The notes under the pieces: generated by a model
The model's database searches: none
What the model saw: the letters and a program-made list of their open reading frames with translations, nothing else
What the model was told of the DNA's origin: nothing
Position numbers and translations under genes: made by a program
DNA from: Carallia brachiata
Lineage: Eukaryota; Streptophyta; Magnoliopsida; Malpighiales; Rhizophoraceae
Assembly: GCA_021464245.1 (NCBI GenBank)
Contig: JADCRB010000036.1
Location: 1,321,717-1,385,716, forward strand
Direction: 5' to 3'
DNA: 64,000 nucleotides
Shown: positions 12,650 to 25,800 of the stretch, piece by piece
Numbering within the stretch: the first letter of the stretch is position 1
Layout: each line of letters begins with the position of its first letter

Positions 12650-13440
12650 ACTTTTTTTAATAATTTTTACCATCTTTTCTCTCTCTTCATCCACTTTTTA
12701 TCTTTTTCCTCTCCACTCATTGTCTCCATGTCCCTCTTTATTTTTTCTCTGCATCTTCTGTCTGTGTCATTTCGTTCTCCACTTTTTTTTCTCTCAATTC
12801 ACTCTCTCAAGTGCGCTCTCTCTCATTTCTCTCTCTATGAGTTCTCTCTCTCTGCATAGTTTCTTTTTATCCGATCTCTCTTTACCATCTTTTCTGTTCT
12901 TTTTCTCTCTATTCATTAACTCTATAATCTCTCCAGCTGCGTCTTCTTTGTCCTCTCTCTATCTCTCTCTCTCTCTCTTGTCTCTCTACTCATTCTCTTT
13001 GCTTTCTCACTCCACTCACTTTCTATTCTGTTTATCTACCCACTTTCTCTATACACCCATTCTTCTCTGCTCTTTCTATGTACCCATTCTCTATTTTCTC
13101 TTTCTAGTAACTCTCTTTTTCCTTTCTCTTTTCAACTATTTTCTCTATTTTTTTCTCTATATACTCTCTACACATTCTTTCTCGTTGCCCATTCTTTCTT
13201 TATGTTTTTTCTTTCTACTCTCTTTATGAATTCTCTTTCTTCTCATTCTCTCTACTATTTCTCACTTTATTTATTTTTTCTTTCTTTTTATGTTAATTCG
13301 TTCTCTTTCTACTATTTTTCTCTCTCCCTCATTTCAATCTCGCTTTATTTTTTTATCTTTTTTTGCTTTAATTATTCTTTTTACTTTTGATCTTTTTATC
13401 AATTATTTTTTATATTTTGTTTCTCTATTTTTTATTTTTA
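12650..13440. repeat. Long pyrimidine-rich (CT) tract
   Basis: Nearly 800 bp in which the + strand is overwhelmingly C and T, built from degenerate TCTCTC, TTTCTC and CTCTTT units. It keeps several + strand frames open by chance (for example 12720-13229), giving a Ser/Leu/Phe-only peptide with no protein character. Such homopurine-homopyrimidine tracts can form triplex DNA. It separates the two DHS copies. Confidence 0.85.
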
Positions 13441-13458
13441 TTAAAAAAATAAATTCAG

Positions 13459-14000
13459 TATTCACGTTCCTCTTTTTTTCGGCAAAAAAAAATGATACAA
13501 GCAAATGTTGGATTCCGCCGATTCAATAGGAAGATTGTGTTGAGAGTATCTCCTAATGATTGAGTCACTACACAAAATTTATAAAAGAGTTTAATGAAAG
13601 TCATTAACCTATCTTATAATCATGTAAGATCAAAAATATGTGTAATTCTGCTGAGCATTTTTGCAAAGATTCCTACCTATTTTTTTATAAAATTTTTTTT
13701 TTTTTTTGCATAAGTGAGGATAATATTCTAAAATTTTTTAAGGAAGCATCGTCATTCTGTGTTTAAGAGAAATATAAAATAATAAGATACTTTCAATATT
13801 TCATATGTCAAATAATAAACTCTAAATTTAACCCTATAATGCGAACTTGACGAAAGTAAAATCTCCAATTTCAAAGTTGGGAAGCTTAACTCCTTAAGCT
13901 AGAGCGCTCGAATGGTGGTTAATACATTTTTTTTAATCCTTCGAATGGTGGTCTTGAATGTTATAGTTTCGAAAAGTTTCGGAAGAGAGTAACATAGTTT
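13459..14000. repeat. Dispersed repeat, copy B (between the DHS copies)
   Basis: Diverged partner of 9192-9715, same orientation and same order of landmark strings. Here it lies about 2.5 kb upstream of the intact DHS start, whereas copy A lies about 0.2 kb upstream of the pseudogene. Confidence 0.65.
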
Positions 14001-14171
14001 TCAATCGGGTTGTTGAAAAACTGATAAACCCTATCCGTATATACAGGGAAATGGTAAATGATCTGAGTGAGTGTCCCGACTTTTCTCGATTTTTTTTTCA
14101 ACTGGACTTTTTTTTTTTTTAACTCAAAAATTCAGCCTGTCTTAATAAGCTAAAGCCACTTTTAATTCATG

Positions 14172-14378
14172 TTAGACGCGGTTGCGTAAAACGCTCTTTT
14201 GTTGTCGACGGCCACCAACGCCATCATCTCCTCTTGATTTCTTTAATTGAAAAGACAACTCTTTGACATAAAAATTGAAAACATCTTCTTGAGAACAAAA
14301 CATCTTCTTGTGTCGTAATTCCTCACCTTCTGACGAATCAAGTTCCATAGTCTGAAAATGACAGGAAAAAAAGTGCAT
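14172..14378 (-). pseudogene. Possible FAR1/FRS-like N-terminal fragment
   Basis: A minus-strand frame of about 68 codons encodes an acidic lead (MELDSSEGEEL) followed by a segment, CSQEDVFNFYVKELSFQLKKS and onward, that resembles the start of the FAR1 DNA-binding domain (typical pattern F.SEEEAY.FY..YA...GF..RK..). FAR1-type proteins derive from Mutator-like transposases. I see no zinc-binding residues or MULE transposase core nearby, so it is at most a remnant. The resemblance is weak and by eye. Confidence 0.3.
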
Positions 14379-15165
14379 AAATGATTAAGTAAAAGCCAAA
14401 CTGTCTTAAGTATCTTAAAAGTGTAAGTACGAAGTCAAAAACATAAAGGAACGAGAATAATCATATTAGAGAGGAGCTTGGATTCTCTCGGTTCAAGAAT
14501 AAGTATCTAAGTATGTATGTGTTGTCTTCAAGTAAAAGCCAAACTGGCTAGCAGCACGTCATTGATTGCCGTTAGACCATGTCAGCAAATATTATATGCA
14601 AACATCTTCCCCTATTTCTATCATGTCTCAACCTCTGTGGTTGTACGTTAATTTTCGTTTCAACAAAAGCTAAATAAAGAATATTTACAACATGTTTATC
14701 GAGTCTTGTAAGAGACTAAAGATTATGAAGAGATCAAAAGCCATAAAGTTTGGACAAGAGGCAAGAGGGATTCTAAAGGAAATTCCAAAAGATGAAGTAA
14801 ATAACCATCAATTGAAAGAGAAGAATGGAACCCAATTGCTCTAAGCGTACGAGCTCAATGAACTCTTTTTTAAGCAAATGAATTATCTTCTAGATTATCA
14901 CTGTAAGTCTTTGGTGTTTATATTGGGACAGAACCCAAAATAAAAAATTGACATCTTATTTCTTAATTAGCCAAAAATCTTAATCAGAAGGTAAAAATTG
15001 AGCACAAGATTCCAAAAAAGTACCTACCCAAGTGGTCTGCAATGAGTAGTCCTTTTGAATAAAGAAATCACAAGCGAAGATAATACAGTCGTCGGCGAGA
15101 AATCAAACGGTATTTTATGCGAAACTGCAACAAAAGAAGGAAAAGTTGGGTTGAGGAAAAACGGG
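14379..15165. other. Unassigned spacer between the DHS copies
   Basis: Moderately AT-rich sequence without a supported open frame. It could include the remainder of the inserted sequence that carries the FAR1-like fragment. Confidence 0.35.
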
Positions 15166-15660
15166 ATATCAATATTTTTAGTTTTAAATTTTTTAATTTT
15201 TTTATATTTAAATTTTAAATTTTTTTAATATTTTATTTGAATATTAAATTTTTTAATTTTTTATCAAATCAATCTCTTTATTTATCAAAAGTGATCAATT
15301 TACTAAAAAATAATTTTAACTTTACAAAAAAATTATTTTAAAAAAATTAAATATATGAATTGAATATCTTTTCTATCAAAAATATGCATGTTACTTATTT
15401 AATTCGTATATTTGTTGATTAAAAAAATATTTAATGTGCATATTTTGTTGATAAAAAAATATTTAATTCATGTATTTAACTTTTTTTAAATAATTTTTAT
15501 TAATTTAAACTAATTTATTAATTGATTGACCACTTTTTGTAACTTAAAGGACTGATGTACTATGAAATCAAAAGGTTTAAAAGTCAAATGAAATGTCAAA
15601 AAAATTTAGAACTCAAACGTAAAAAAAAATTTAAAGATTTAAAATTAAAAATATTGATAT
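15166..15660. mobile_element. AT-rich MITE with about 35-bp inverted termini
   Basis: The left end begins ATATCAATATTTTTAG then TTTTAAAT. The right end, read on the minus strand, begins ATATCAATATTTTTAA then TTTTAAAT. The two ends therefore match as terminal inverted repeats over about 35 bp with few mismatches. The interior is AT-rich with no open frame. A target duplication could not be fixed by eye because both flanks are A-rich. Confidence 0.65.
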
Positions 15661-15866
15661 TCTAAAAAAAAAAAGAAGGTGGGGTTTTGGCTTATCAAGA
15701 CAGATTGAATTTTGAGTTAAAATAAAAAAATAAAAAAAAGGATAAATCTAGCTGAAAAAAAATTGGGAAAAATGGGGACCCTCGGTTGGGCCATTTAGCA
15801 TTCCCATATGAAAAAACGACAAAAAATATGGAAGTACTTACTTCGTGAGTTAACATAAGAAACCAA

Positions 15867-15975
15867 GCAATGACATGTACTCTGATCCTCTCACATGGAC
15901 ACTGAAGCAATGGCATGTGCTCTGATCCTCTCACATGGACACTGAAGCATCTGATTCTCTCACATGGACATTGAA
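15867..15975. repeat. 40-bp minisatellite (2.7 units)
   Basis: Units at 15867-15906 and 15907-15946 are 40 bp each and differ at only two positions. A third unit at 15947-15975 carries an internal 11-bp deletion. The common core is CTCTCACATGGACA. It lies about 600 bp upstream of the intact DHS start codon. Confidence 0.85.
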
Positions 15976-16199
15976 TTAGCTCATTTTATTATACATAATT
16001 TATCAAAATCAATTTAATTTAATTTATAAGTAATAAGTTAAATAAAATAATTTAAATTAAATATAAATACACCTAAAAAATAACTAATTTAACCCGTAAA
16101 CACCTCTAATTCTAAATCCAGCACAGAAAAGCTCGATGGCTTAAAGAGTATTTAAAAATAAAAGAAAAAGGACATTGCGAGGGAAGAAAAGCTTCCGAG

Positions 16200-16519
16200 C
16201 TGGCTATATAGTCCAGGCCCTATTCCGAAGCTCCATCTACGCCGTTGGACAACGCCACAGAGACCCAGACCCACGCAGTCCCAAAGCTCCGTCGCCGCCG
16301 GCTTCAGCATCGTCCCATCTCTCCACCGTAACGGATCCCTTCACCGGCGTCCACAGGCGGCCTCCGTATCCTAAAACCACAAAAACCTACGAAATTATTG
16401 CCAAAGGACCCTAGCTTAGTAAGTTCTAACTTCGAGATTTTTTTTTTTTTGCTGGTTTTGAAGCATCTCATATAGTTAAAAATTAATTTCTTTAATCAAT
16501 TTATACTTTTGGAAATCAG
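16200..16519 (+). promoter_or_regulatory. Probable DHS promoter end, 5' leader and leader intron
   Basis: A TATA-like CTATATAG lies at about 16204-16211, followed by a GC-rich stretch to 16418 that looks transcribed. A good donor (GTAAGT) at 16419 and a T-rich stretch ending CAG at 16517-16519 suggest an intron of about 100 nt in the 5' leader. The second leader exon would then lead to the ATG at 16577. The similarity to the upstream pseudogene begins only at about 16514, so the whole promoter and first leader exon are unique to this copy. Confidence 0.45.
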
Positions 16520-16576
16520 ATATTTGTGAATCGGGTGTCCCTCGTCTGCTCTGGTTTGCTTTTTGTTAATATATCC

Positions 16577-19078
<2,502 letters not shown>

Positions 19079-19099
19079 TGCAACTTTTGACATCCTGAG

Positions 19100-19900
19100 T
19101 GCTGATCTATTTGTGTCCCATTAACTTATCCAGGATTGTTAAGTGATGATCCAATAATGCTGGAGTATCTTTATGGGGAGACTCATTATGACAACAGAGT
19201 GTTTGGAAAATTACACTTTTTTGGGAACGTTAATGTGGAAACTTTGAAGACTTGCTTTGGAGGATTCACTTTTTTTTTTTTTTTTCTTGGAGTTATGATA
19301 TGTCATTTATGGAATTTTCATTGATAACTTTTCAAGCAAAAAAGTCTATTTTGCTTCTGATTGATCAAGACAAACTGTCGCCGATATTGGTGTTCACAAA
19401 TTGACAGTAGCTGAGTGACATTAACTGCTATTATGTATACATAAACTACTATATTGCAATTTACTTACGGGCTGGGCCAAATGGGTACCAAAATAAATAA
19501 CGGATAACCAATCAAAAAGCGGAGAACTCCCCACTCGCTTTTGAAGCAAAAGCTAGTTAGAGTGGTTTTAAGATTGAATTGAATGTCTCGAATTTGATAT
19601 TAATTAATATTAAAAAAAAAGCCTCATTTTATGTTTATAGTCTTTTGAACCAACCTCTGTTTCTTTTTTTGACTTTTTCTTGTTTTAAAAAAATTTTTGG
19701 ATTAATCATCGAAACAGCTTCTTATGTCGCGTCAAAAAAGAAAAAAAGAAATAGCTCCTTATGTCGCTTCTTTTCACGCGCCTCTTCCATTTCGCGTCCC
19801 AGACTTCGTTCACTCCAAGCCATTGTGAAAAGGCATTGAAAAAAATAAAATAAAATAAAAAGGAACATCAACAGAAAATCCTAAATTCTAATCTAGGGTT
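19100..19900. other. Spacer between DHS and the PP2A exon
   Basis: 3' flank of DHS, then AT-rich sequence. No supported gene. A CTAGGGTTAGGGTT string at about 19893-19906 resembles the telo-box found near transcription starts of plant housekeeping genes and may belong to the PP2A relic. Confidence 0.4.
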
Positions 19901-19961
19901 AGGGTTGTCCCTAATCCAGGTTGCTGGTTATCCCCGCTCGGTCTTTGTAGACCAGATTAGG

Positions 19962-20054
19962 ATGGGCGCGAACTCGTTATCTTGCGATTCAATCACCGAT
20001 CTCGACGAGCAGATCTCGCAGCTCATGCAGCGCAAGCCACTCTCAGAGTTGCAG
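19962..20054 (+). pseudogene. Orphan first exon of a PP2A catalytic subunit
   Basis: The ATG at 19962 opens 31 codons that match the N terminus of plant PP2A catalytic subunits of the PP2A-3/PP2A-4 type: MGANSL, then ITDLDEQISQLMQ, then KPLSELQ. A good donor (CAG then GTTCGA) follows at 20055. No further PP2A exon is found: the GDIHGQ, GDYVDRG and RGNHE motifs are absent from 20055 to 20903, where a minus-strand gene ends. The normally invariant Cys in QLMQCKPL is Arg here. In the family this exon encodes only the start of a 313-residue phosphatase, so this is a truncated relic. It lies next to the LPP-delta gene, as I recall the intact PP2A-4 does in Arabidopsis (At3g58490/At3g58500). Confidence 0.8.
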
Positions 20055-20903
20055 GTTCGAATTCCCTTCCTGCTTGTTTCCCGAGAAATCAGGTCAGAAA
20101 TTTGCAAATGGATTTTTTAACTGTGTAATTGGGTTAGTCTGTAGTATGTTTTCTTTCTTGTAATTGGTTTGATCTATCTTGAAATGTTTGACACAAGTAG
20201 ACAGTATGAAAGAACAATGGATACGATTTTCCAAGTAATTTATTTTGCTGGTTTTATTTTGGCAGAGGATTCGTATTTAACAACATTTCCTTCGAATGTA
20301 GCATTTGGTGATTTTTGGAAACCCATTACAAGTTATGCTCTTCGGAAGAAATAGAGGAGTAAATACGTAGAGGCCTCCATTAGGTGGGCAACCGTTAGTG
20401 TGTGTATATTATATATATATATATATATTTAAAAAAAATAAACTTTAAATATATTCATTGTTATTTTAAATGAAATCTCAATTTTTTAAAAAAATTAATT
20501 TTTTTTTTTTTGTCTTATTGCCGTTGGGCAGACGTTGGGTCTGCCCATAGACTTTTTCCGATAGGTTAATTGGTATAGACGAAAAATTGATATGGCACGA
20601 TTACTTGGAATGGGGGCAATTGAAGATGCCTAAAATTACAATCACAAGCCAGTGCCATGCCAGAGAGGAAACTTTGAAATCTCATGTCTCACGCCGATTT
20701 CACGTTTGCTGAATTGCTGGCCCAGAAAACAACGGAATTTTAAGTCATCTAACTGTATTTACTGCAAGACATACACAATCACTAAAAGTATTGTTATTAC
20801 AATTAGATCACAAAACAAACTTACAAGACATGCAATGTTACAATTCACGGATGAGCCAAAAGGACTCACTGTAACTATGAGGAATGGATGCCTTGTTAAA
20901 ATG
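20055..20903. other. Sequence after the PP2A exon
   Basis: AT-rich, with a (TA)n run at about 20410-20428 and poly-A/T runs. No phosphatase exon was found in any + strand frame. The stretch next to 20903 is likely the 3' untranslated region of the minus-strand phosphatase gene. Confidence 0.5.
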
Positions 20904-23760
20904 TTACAACTTTAGACGTGAGAAGAGAGAGGGAACAAGATCCACCACAGCCCACGCCAAGCCTGTATATTGGAGGAATCTAATTCCCGTATCAACATCA
21001 AATGAATCTTGCTTACAAAAAAAGAATAGCTTCTGGATACACCCTGATTGCCTAATCTCTTCTGTGTTTTTGTCGCTTGCTGGTCCATTAAGCATGGGGA
21101 TGTAGCATGTGGATTTGATGGGGATTCCCAAGGATTTTGATACCGCAGGAAGAACTCGTTTTGCCAGAGCCTTGCTGCAAAGTTTCGCCACGAGTATTGT
21201 CGGTATTCCCACAAGCATTCTCCCAAAAAATGTAGGAACTGTGAGTTGTCCCGTAAACATGCGTGGCACGCCTTCATGGTGGAACTGGTGGTACGTTTGC
21301 TGGATCCCAGCCACCTGAATAACATGGCATATGTAAGTTAATGATGTTAATGAAGCAATCACCGAAAACATTAAAAAGAAGATACTTGGGATTCAAAATC
21401 AACATTTGATATTTCATTAATGCCAGTCTACACTACATCGTCTGTAAAATGGGTTAACAATTGCTTACTATGCCAAATGCAACACCATCAAAGGCTGTGT
21501 GGTGTTCAAAGCTTGGAGTTGGATGCTCTGGAGTTGGATATGCAAAAAGCAACAAAAAGCTGAGAAGAGCCCAGAAGGTTGTTACCGCAAAATTGTGAAT
21601 GCCGATGTAAGGAAACCGAGCAAACTTGCCATATTTTGAAACCTGAACTTCTGACTTCAATAGTTTGCTATTTAAGTGTTCAGGGCCAGATTTGTCCTAC
21701 TGTTAAACAAAATGAAGTCATTTAAACAGAACCTCCATGTTTCTTAGTTGGTCATCCAATCAGCACAACAAATTGTTTGAGCAAAGAGAATAAAATGGTA
21801 ACTAAGCCTACCGGTGTCAACAGCTCCACATCAATTTCTTACATTCAAACGTAGAAACTCAAAGGCCATCACCTGACGGCTGCTGCCGATACTGATTATG
21901 TTCTGGGTCTGATTCTATAATGTCCTACACAGCAGGTGTCTATGTAGGCCTTCTAAAAGTCTTATCCTGAAACAGCCTGTGCAATAACATCCTTAATGAA
22001 GCTATGTAGCATAACCCGCCACATCGATCGAGCAAAAGAGGAAACAAAGTGATGGGGAAAAGGATAGTGGTGCATTGAAATAATGGCACCTGCCAGAACA
22101 TAATTGCTAATTCTTAAGGTGGCACTCATCAAATTCATACTAGTTCAGCAAAACTCCAGGTGATCAATTTCGCCGGAGGACAATTACATGGACAAAAATT
22201 AGCCTCTGCAATAGGTCTATTCGATTTTTTTCCCTTTTGATATATGTGTATTTAAAAATTTTGATGTTGTAAGTATTAAAATTAGATCTTCCCATACCAT
22301 TTTGTCCAGAGACTATGAAGTTGTCGACATGTTCATAAACAGTTAGCCATAAATAAAGGATCAACAATCCCATAGCCAGGCCACCAATGACATCAATTAC
22401 GCTGTGCATGCCAAGGTAAATTCTTCCTACCAGGCAAAAGCAAATTTTAGTATCGAGGTCCGAATGACAAGAAAAAAAAAATGCTGACAGCTCACAGACA
22501 ATGCACTTACCGAAACCAGTGAGGAACACGAGCAGACAAACGATGGCAAATCCCAGAAGTTCCAGAGAGCCGTCTTGATTTTGAGTATGAGATAGGACAT
22601 AGTGCAGAAGGTACCTGATTAAATCCCATTTGCAAGGCACATGATTAGTACAAGCATTGCTGTAGAATGTCAAAGAACAAATGTGAAGCCGCATAGATGT
22701 TAGGGAACAAAATAACAGCAACGCAAAACAATAAGGGAGTCGGTCGAGGCAAATAACGACCAGCAGTTACATTTATAAGTGACCAACAATGAGCAAATTG
22801 CCAATATGCATAATACCACTGTTGCAATTTTGAAAAAATAGAACATATGAGAGCAAAATCATCTTCACACCGATAAGCATAGAGGAAAACTATTGGTTCT
22901 ATTTGAGGAGAAAGGATAAGTACCCAGATAAGCAAACTGTGTTAAGAGTGTGGGAAGACGGCAACCCATATTCCAAAGCATGATCTTCCTCATCTTTTGT
23001 GGCAGTTATTCTCCTAACAGGAGGACAAATAGGCCTAGGAGCTGACACCAAGTCCTGTGGAACATCAATAACCATTTAAAAACATAAGGATTAATTTTAT
23101 GAGTTTATTCATTAGGTTGCAAATGAAAGAACATAAGTAAGAAAATTGCATGAACCAAATAAGAAGGATTGCAGGCACCTTTATGGAGTTCCCTAGATAA
23201 TCACAGAGAGCCATCAAAAGGGTCATTTGCCTAGCCAATTTAGCATGCCCACTCTACAAAAATAACCCAAAACAAATAAAATTAAGATGTCCGCAAACAA
23301 AATTTTCATATTAAAAAGTGCATAAACGAATGCCAGAAATTCCAAATCAAGAGAGAAATCGCACCCAAAAGAGCAAAGGAAGAAAAGCAGTATAAAAGGG
23401 AGTAGAAACAGCAAATGACAAGGCTGAGAATAAACCGTCCAAAAATCCATGCTGGTACTTCTGCAAATTCACAAACAAAGAAATTCAGAGAACAACAAAA
23501 GAAGGAAAACAGAAAACAGAATTCAAATAACCAAAGAGAGGAAAAAAGAGACGTAAATTTCTGGGGTTGTGTTTGTATAGCTGAAATGAAGTCATCACCT
23601 GGATATGGACAAGTGTAGGAGTGCCAGTGATCACATGATGGACCACCAAAGGTTGCAACAAAGATCTAAACTTTTGGGTCACATTAAGAAATGAAGACAT
23701 AACAATCCATGAAACAATCCCACAAAGACTCAATCCTTGCCATAATGCTGTACTCTCCAT
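20904..23760 (-). CDS. LPPD: Sphingoid/long-chain base phosphate phosphatase (LPP-delta, PAP2 family)
   Basis: Eight minus-strand exons join into 407 residues: 23760-23599, 23460-23365, 23253-23179, 23054-22924, 22614-22511, 22426-22298, 21584-21469 and 21314-20904. It is an ER-type multi-pass membrane enzyme that dephosphorylates long-chain base 1-phosphates. All three PAP2 motifs are present: K111..RP118-119 (KDLVSAPRP), PSSH at 143-146, and R191..H197..D201 (GRIYLGMHSVID). Hydrophobic helices include residues 8-27, 64-85 and 168-188. The C terminus (GLAWAVVDLVPSLFS) is typical. The start is the first Met of the conserved MESTALWQGLSL. One oddity: the acceptor of exon 7 should read AG at 21586-21585 but reads GG. 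An upstream in-frame AG could add about 20 residues instead. The other six introns are GT-AG. Confidence 0.88.
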
Positions 23761-23761
23761 T

Positions 23762-23802
23762 AGACACACACACACACACAGACACACACACAGACACAGA
23801 GG
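23762..23802. repeat. (CA)n microsatellite at the LPPD start
   Basis: An imperfect CA/GACACA repeat directly upstream of the LPPD ATG, so probably in its 5' leader. On the transcript it reads as a GT/CTGTGT-rich stretch ending at the start codon. Confidence 0.85.
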
Positions 23803-23849
23803 ACACTTCCTTTCTCTATCTACGATGTATCCTCCCTCTGTCAAATTAA

Positions 23850-25800
23850 CATAAAGAAGGGACCTTTGGATTAACCTTAAATAGAGTCAGAATTTTGAAT
23901 AACAAAAATCACAGAAGAAGATGAATTTTTCAATCTGAAATTAAGTGGGATCAGAACAAATAAAGGAATGACAGACACAAAAAGGCAAGGAAACTCGCAA
24001 GGTTTTCGAACAATCGGCTAGGAGACATAGACCCCATGAGACAGGAGACACTTCAAATTAATCTTCTTAGATTTTGGGTCTTTTTTTAAAAAATTTTATT
24101 TCATTATTTTATTTTTTGGACCTTCTGGCACAGGGTGTTTCTAGTGGCAGGGTATTTTAACTATGAATTCTGATACACAGATGCAGAAAAATTTGTTGAC
24201 GCAGAATTGACCTGCTTATCTATTTTGTGCATATTTCTTATTTATGTTACAAATCAATTTTAACACTATTACATATTTTAAAAGCACTCTTGAAACTCAT
24301 AACTAAATTCGGTATGCAACAAATGTAACCACACTATCCACAATAACTAATGCTGTCAACGCCACCGCGTCCACCCTCCTCTGCGTCAAAGAATCATTTT
24401 CCTTTATGGCTAGTTTAGCGGCAGCCGGCAAATGCCAACAACCGCAGGCCCACAGGCACAGCCAGCCAGGCTACTACCACGATGATTGCGTTTTGTGCTG
24501 CCAGGGAATGGGTGCAATGACTCGAACCTCAACTGCAGATTTACGTAAATTTTTTCTCATGATTACCACCATATTATACCAGCATGGTTAATAATCATAC
24601 TTCATCTAAACTCATTTTTTCAATTAAAAATTAAATAGTTAATATATTTAATGTTATTTTAAATATACTTAATATTTTAAAAAAATACTTAATATTTGCA
24701 AATAAAACATACTTTATATTATTTTAATCTTTGATTAATTAAACATTAATTAAACTTAATGTTACTTAAAACTTGACTTTTAACATTTTTTTTTTCTAAT
24801 GCTCTCTAATTAAATTTGGGCCAATTCTCTGCCCGGATAAGACAGAGTCAATGGAAAACAATGGACAGAACGGAATCAGCATAACAACCATGTCCGATTG
24901 CAGTCGTGCAAACAGAAGCGTCCACAATCCCGAACCATCAACGAGGTTGAGCATTCGTTTATCTGGTTGAAGGGGTTGTATCTCAACCAATAGGTGGAGA
25001 GTTCAAATCTCACCAAATTTCACTTCTTTTTTCTCAATTGTCGAATATGACCCTTATAGACCAAAAAAAATCACGAACCATCGACGGAATCTTTGATGGA
25101 AAGGTACGGTGCGCCCAAACCGCATGATAGAAAAGTACAATATATATATATATAGATGAAAGATTTAAATAAAATGTTAAATAAATAAAAAAATTATGCA
25201 ATCACCAAAATAATTAAAATATCGTTAGATGAACAATAAAATAATATTTAATTGTTAAATATTAACTATTTAATTGTTAATATATATTATTAAATAAAAT
25301 AATAACAAAATAATTAAAATTTAAATAAATAAATAAATAAAATATTAAATATCGTTAGATGAACTGTGTAACTATTTTATTGTTATTTAAAATTAAATTA
25401 TGTAATGAAATTATATTAATTAATTTTTAAGGGGTGTAATAGACTATCTAATTTTGTTATGAAATTAACTATTTAATTGTTCATATCTTTTTTTTACTAT
25501 TTTAAAGTCATTTTTGTGAACCTAAATAATTTTTCTCTTTTGTAAATTGATGTAAAAATAGAGTAAAGTAATTTTATTAATTAAATAAGATATTTTTCTA
25601 TAATAAAATAAAAATCAATTATGCAATCACCAAGATTGCACTATTTTTTTAGCACAAAACAGGCACACGCATAACACATTGACAATGCATTGATTTTGCA
25701 TGACCTAAGAAACATGAGAACTTTGTTGCGATACTTTATTACCCACTTCCAATACAATTAATTGAGATGTTTTATTGAATCTTTTTAATCTTGTAGTTAA
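23850..25800. other. Spacer upstream of LPPD
   Basis: Begins with the probable LPPD promoter. A GC-richer island lies at 24360-24540 with no open frame of note. A tRNA-like or SINE-like string lies at 24960-25012 (GGTTGTATCTCAACC, then GTGGAGAGTTCAAATCTCACC). From 25140 to 25620 it is almost pure AT. No gene is supported. Confidence 0.4.

Noticed and set aside
12720..13390. Long + strand open frames of up to 169 codons
   Set aside because: They lie within the CT-rich tract and consist almost only of Ser, Leu and Phe. The open frame is a by-product of pyrimidine-only sequence.
16175..16414. 79-codon frame upstream of DHS, rich in Arg and Pro
   Set aside because: It lies in the GC-rich 5' leader of DHS and has no motif. 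It is better explained as untranslated leader.
24960..25012. tRNA gene
   Set aside because: A stem-like GGTTGTATCTCAACC and a T-arm-like GAGTTCAAATCTC are present, but no complete acceptor stem or D arm could be formed. It looks like a SINE or retroelement relic.
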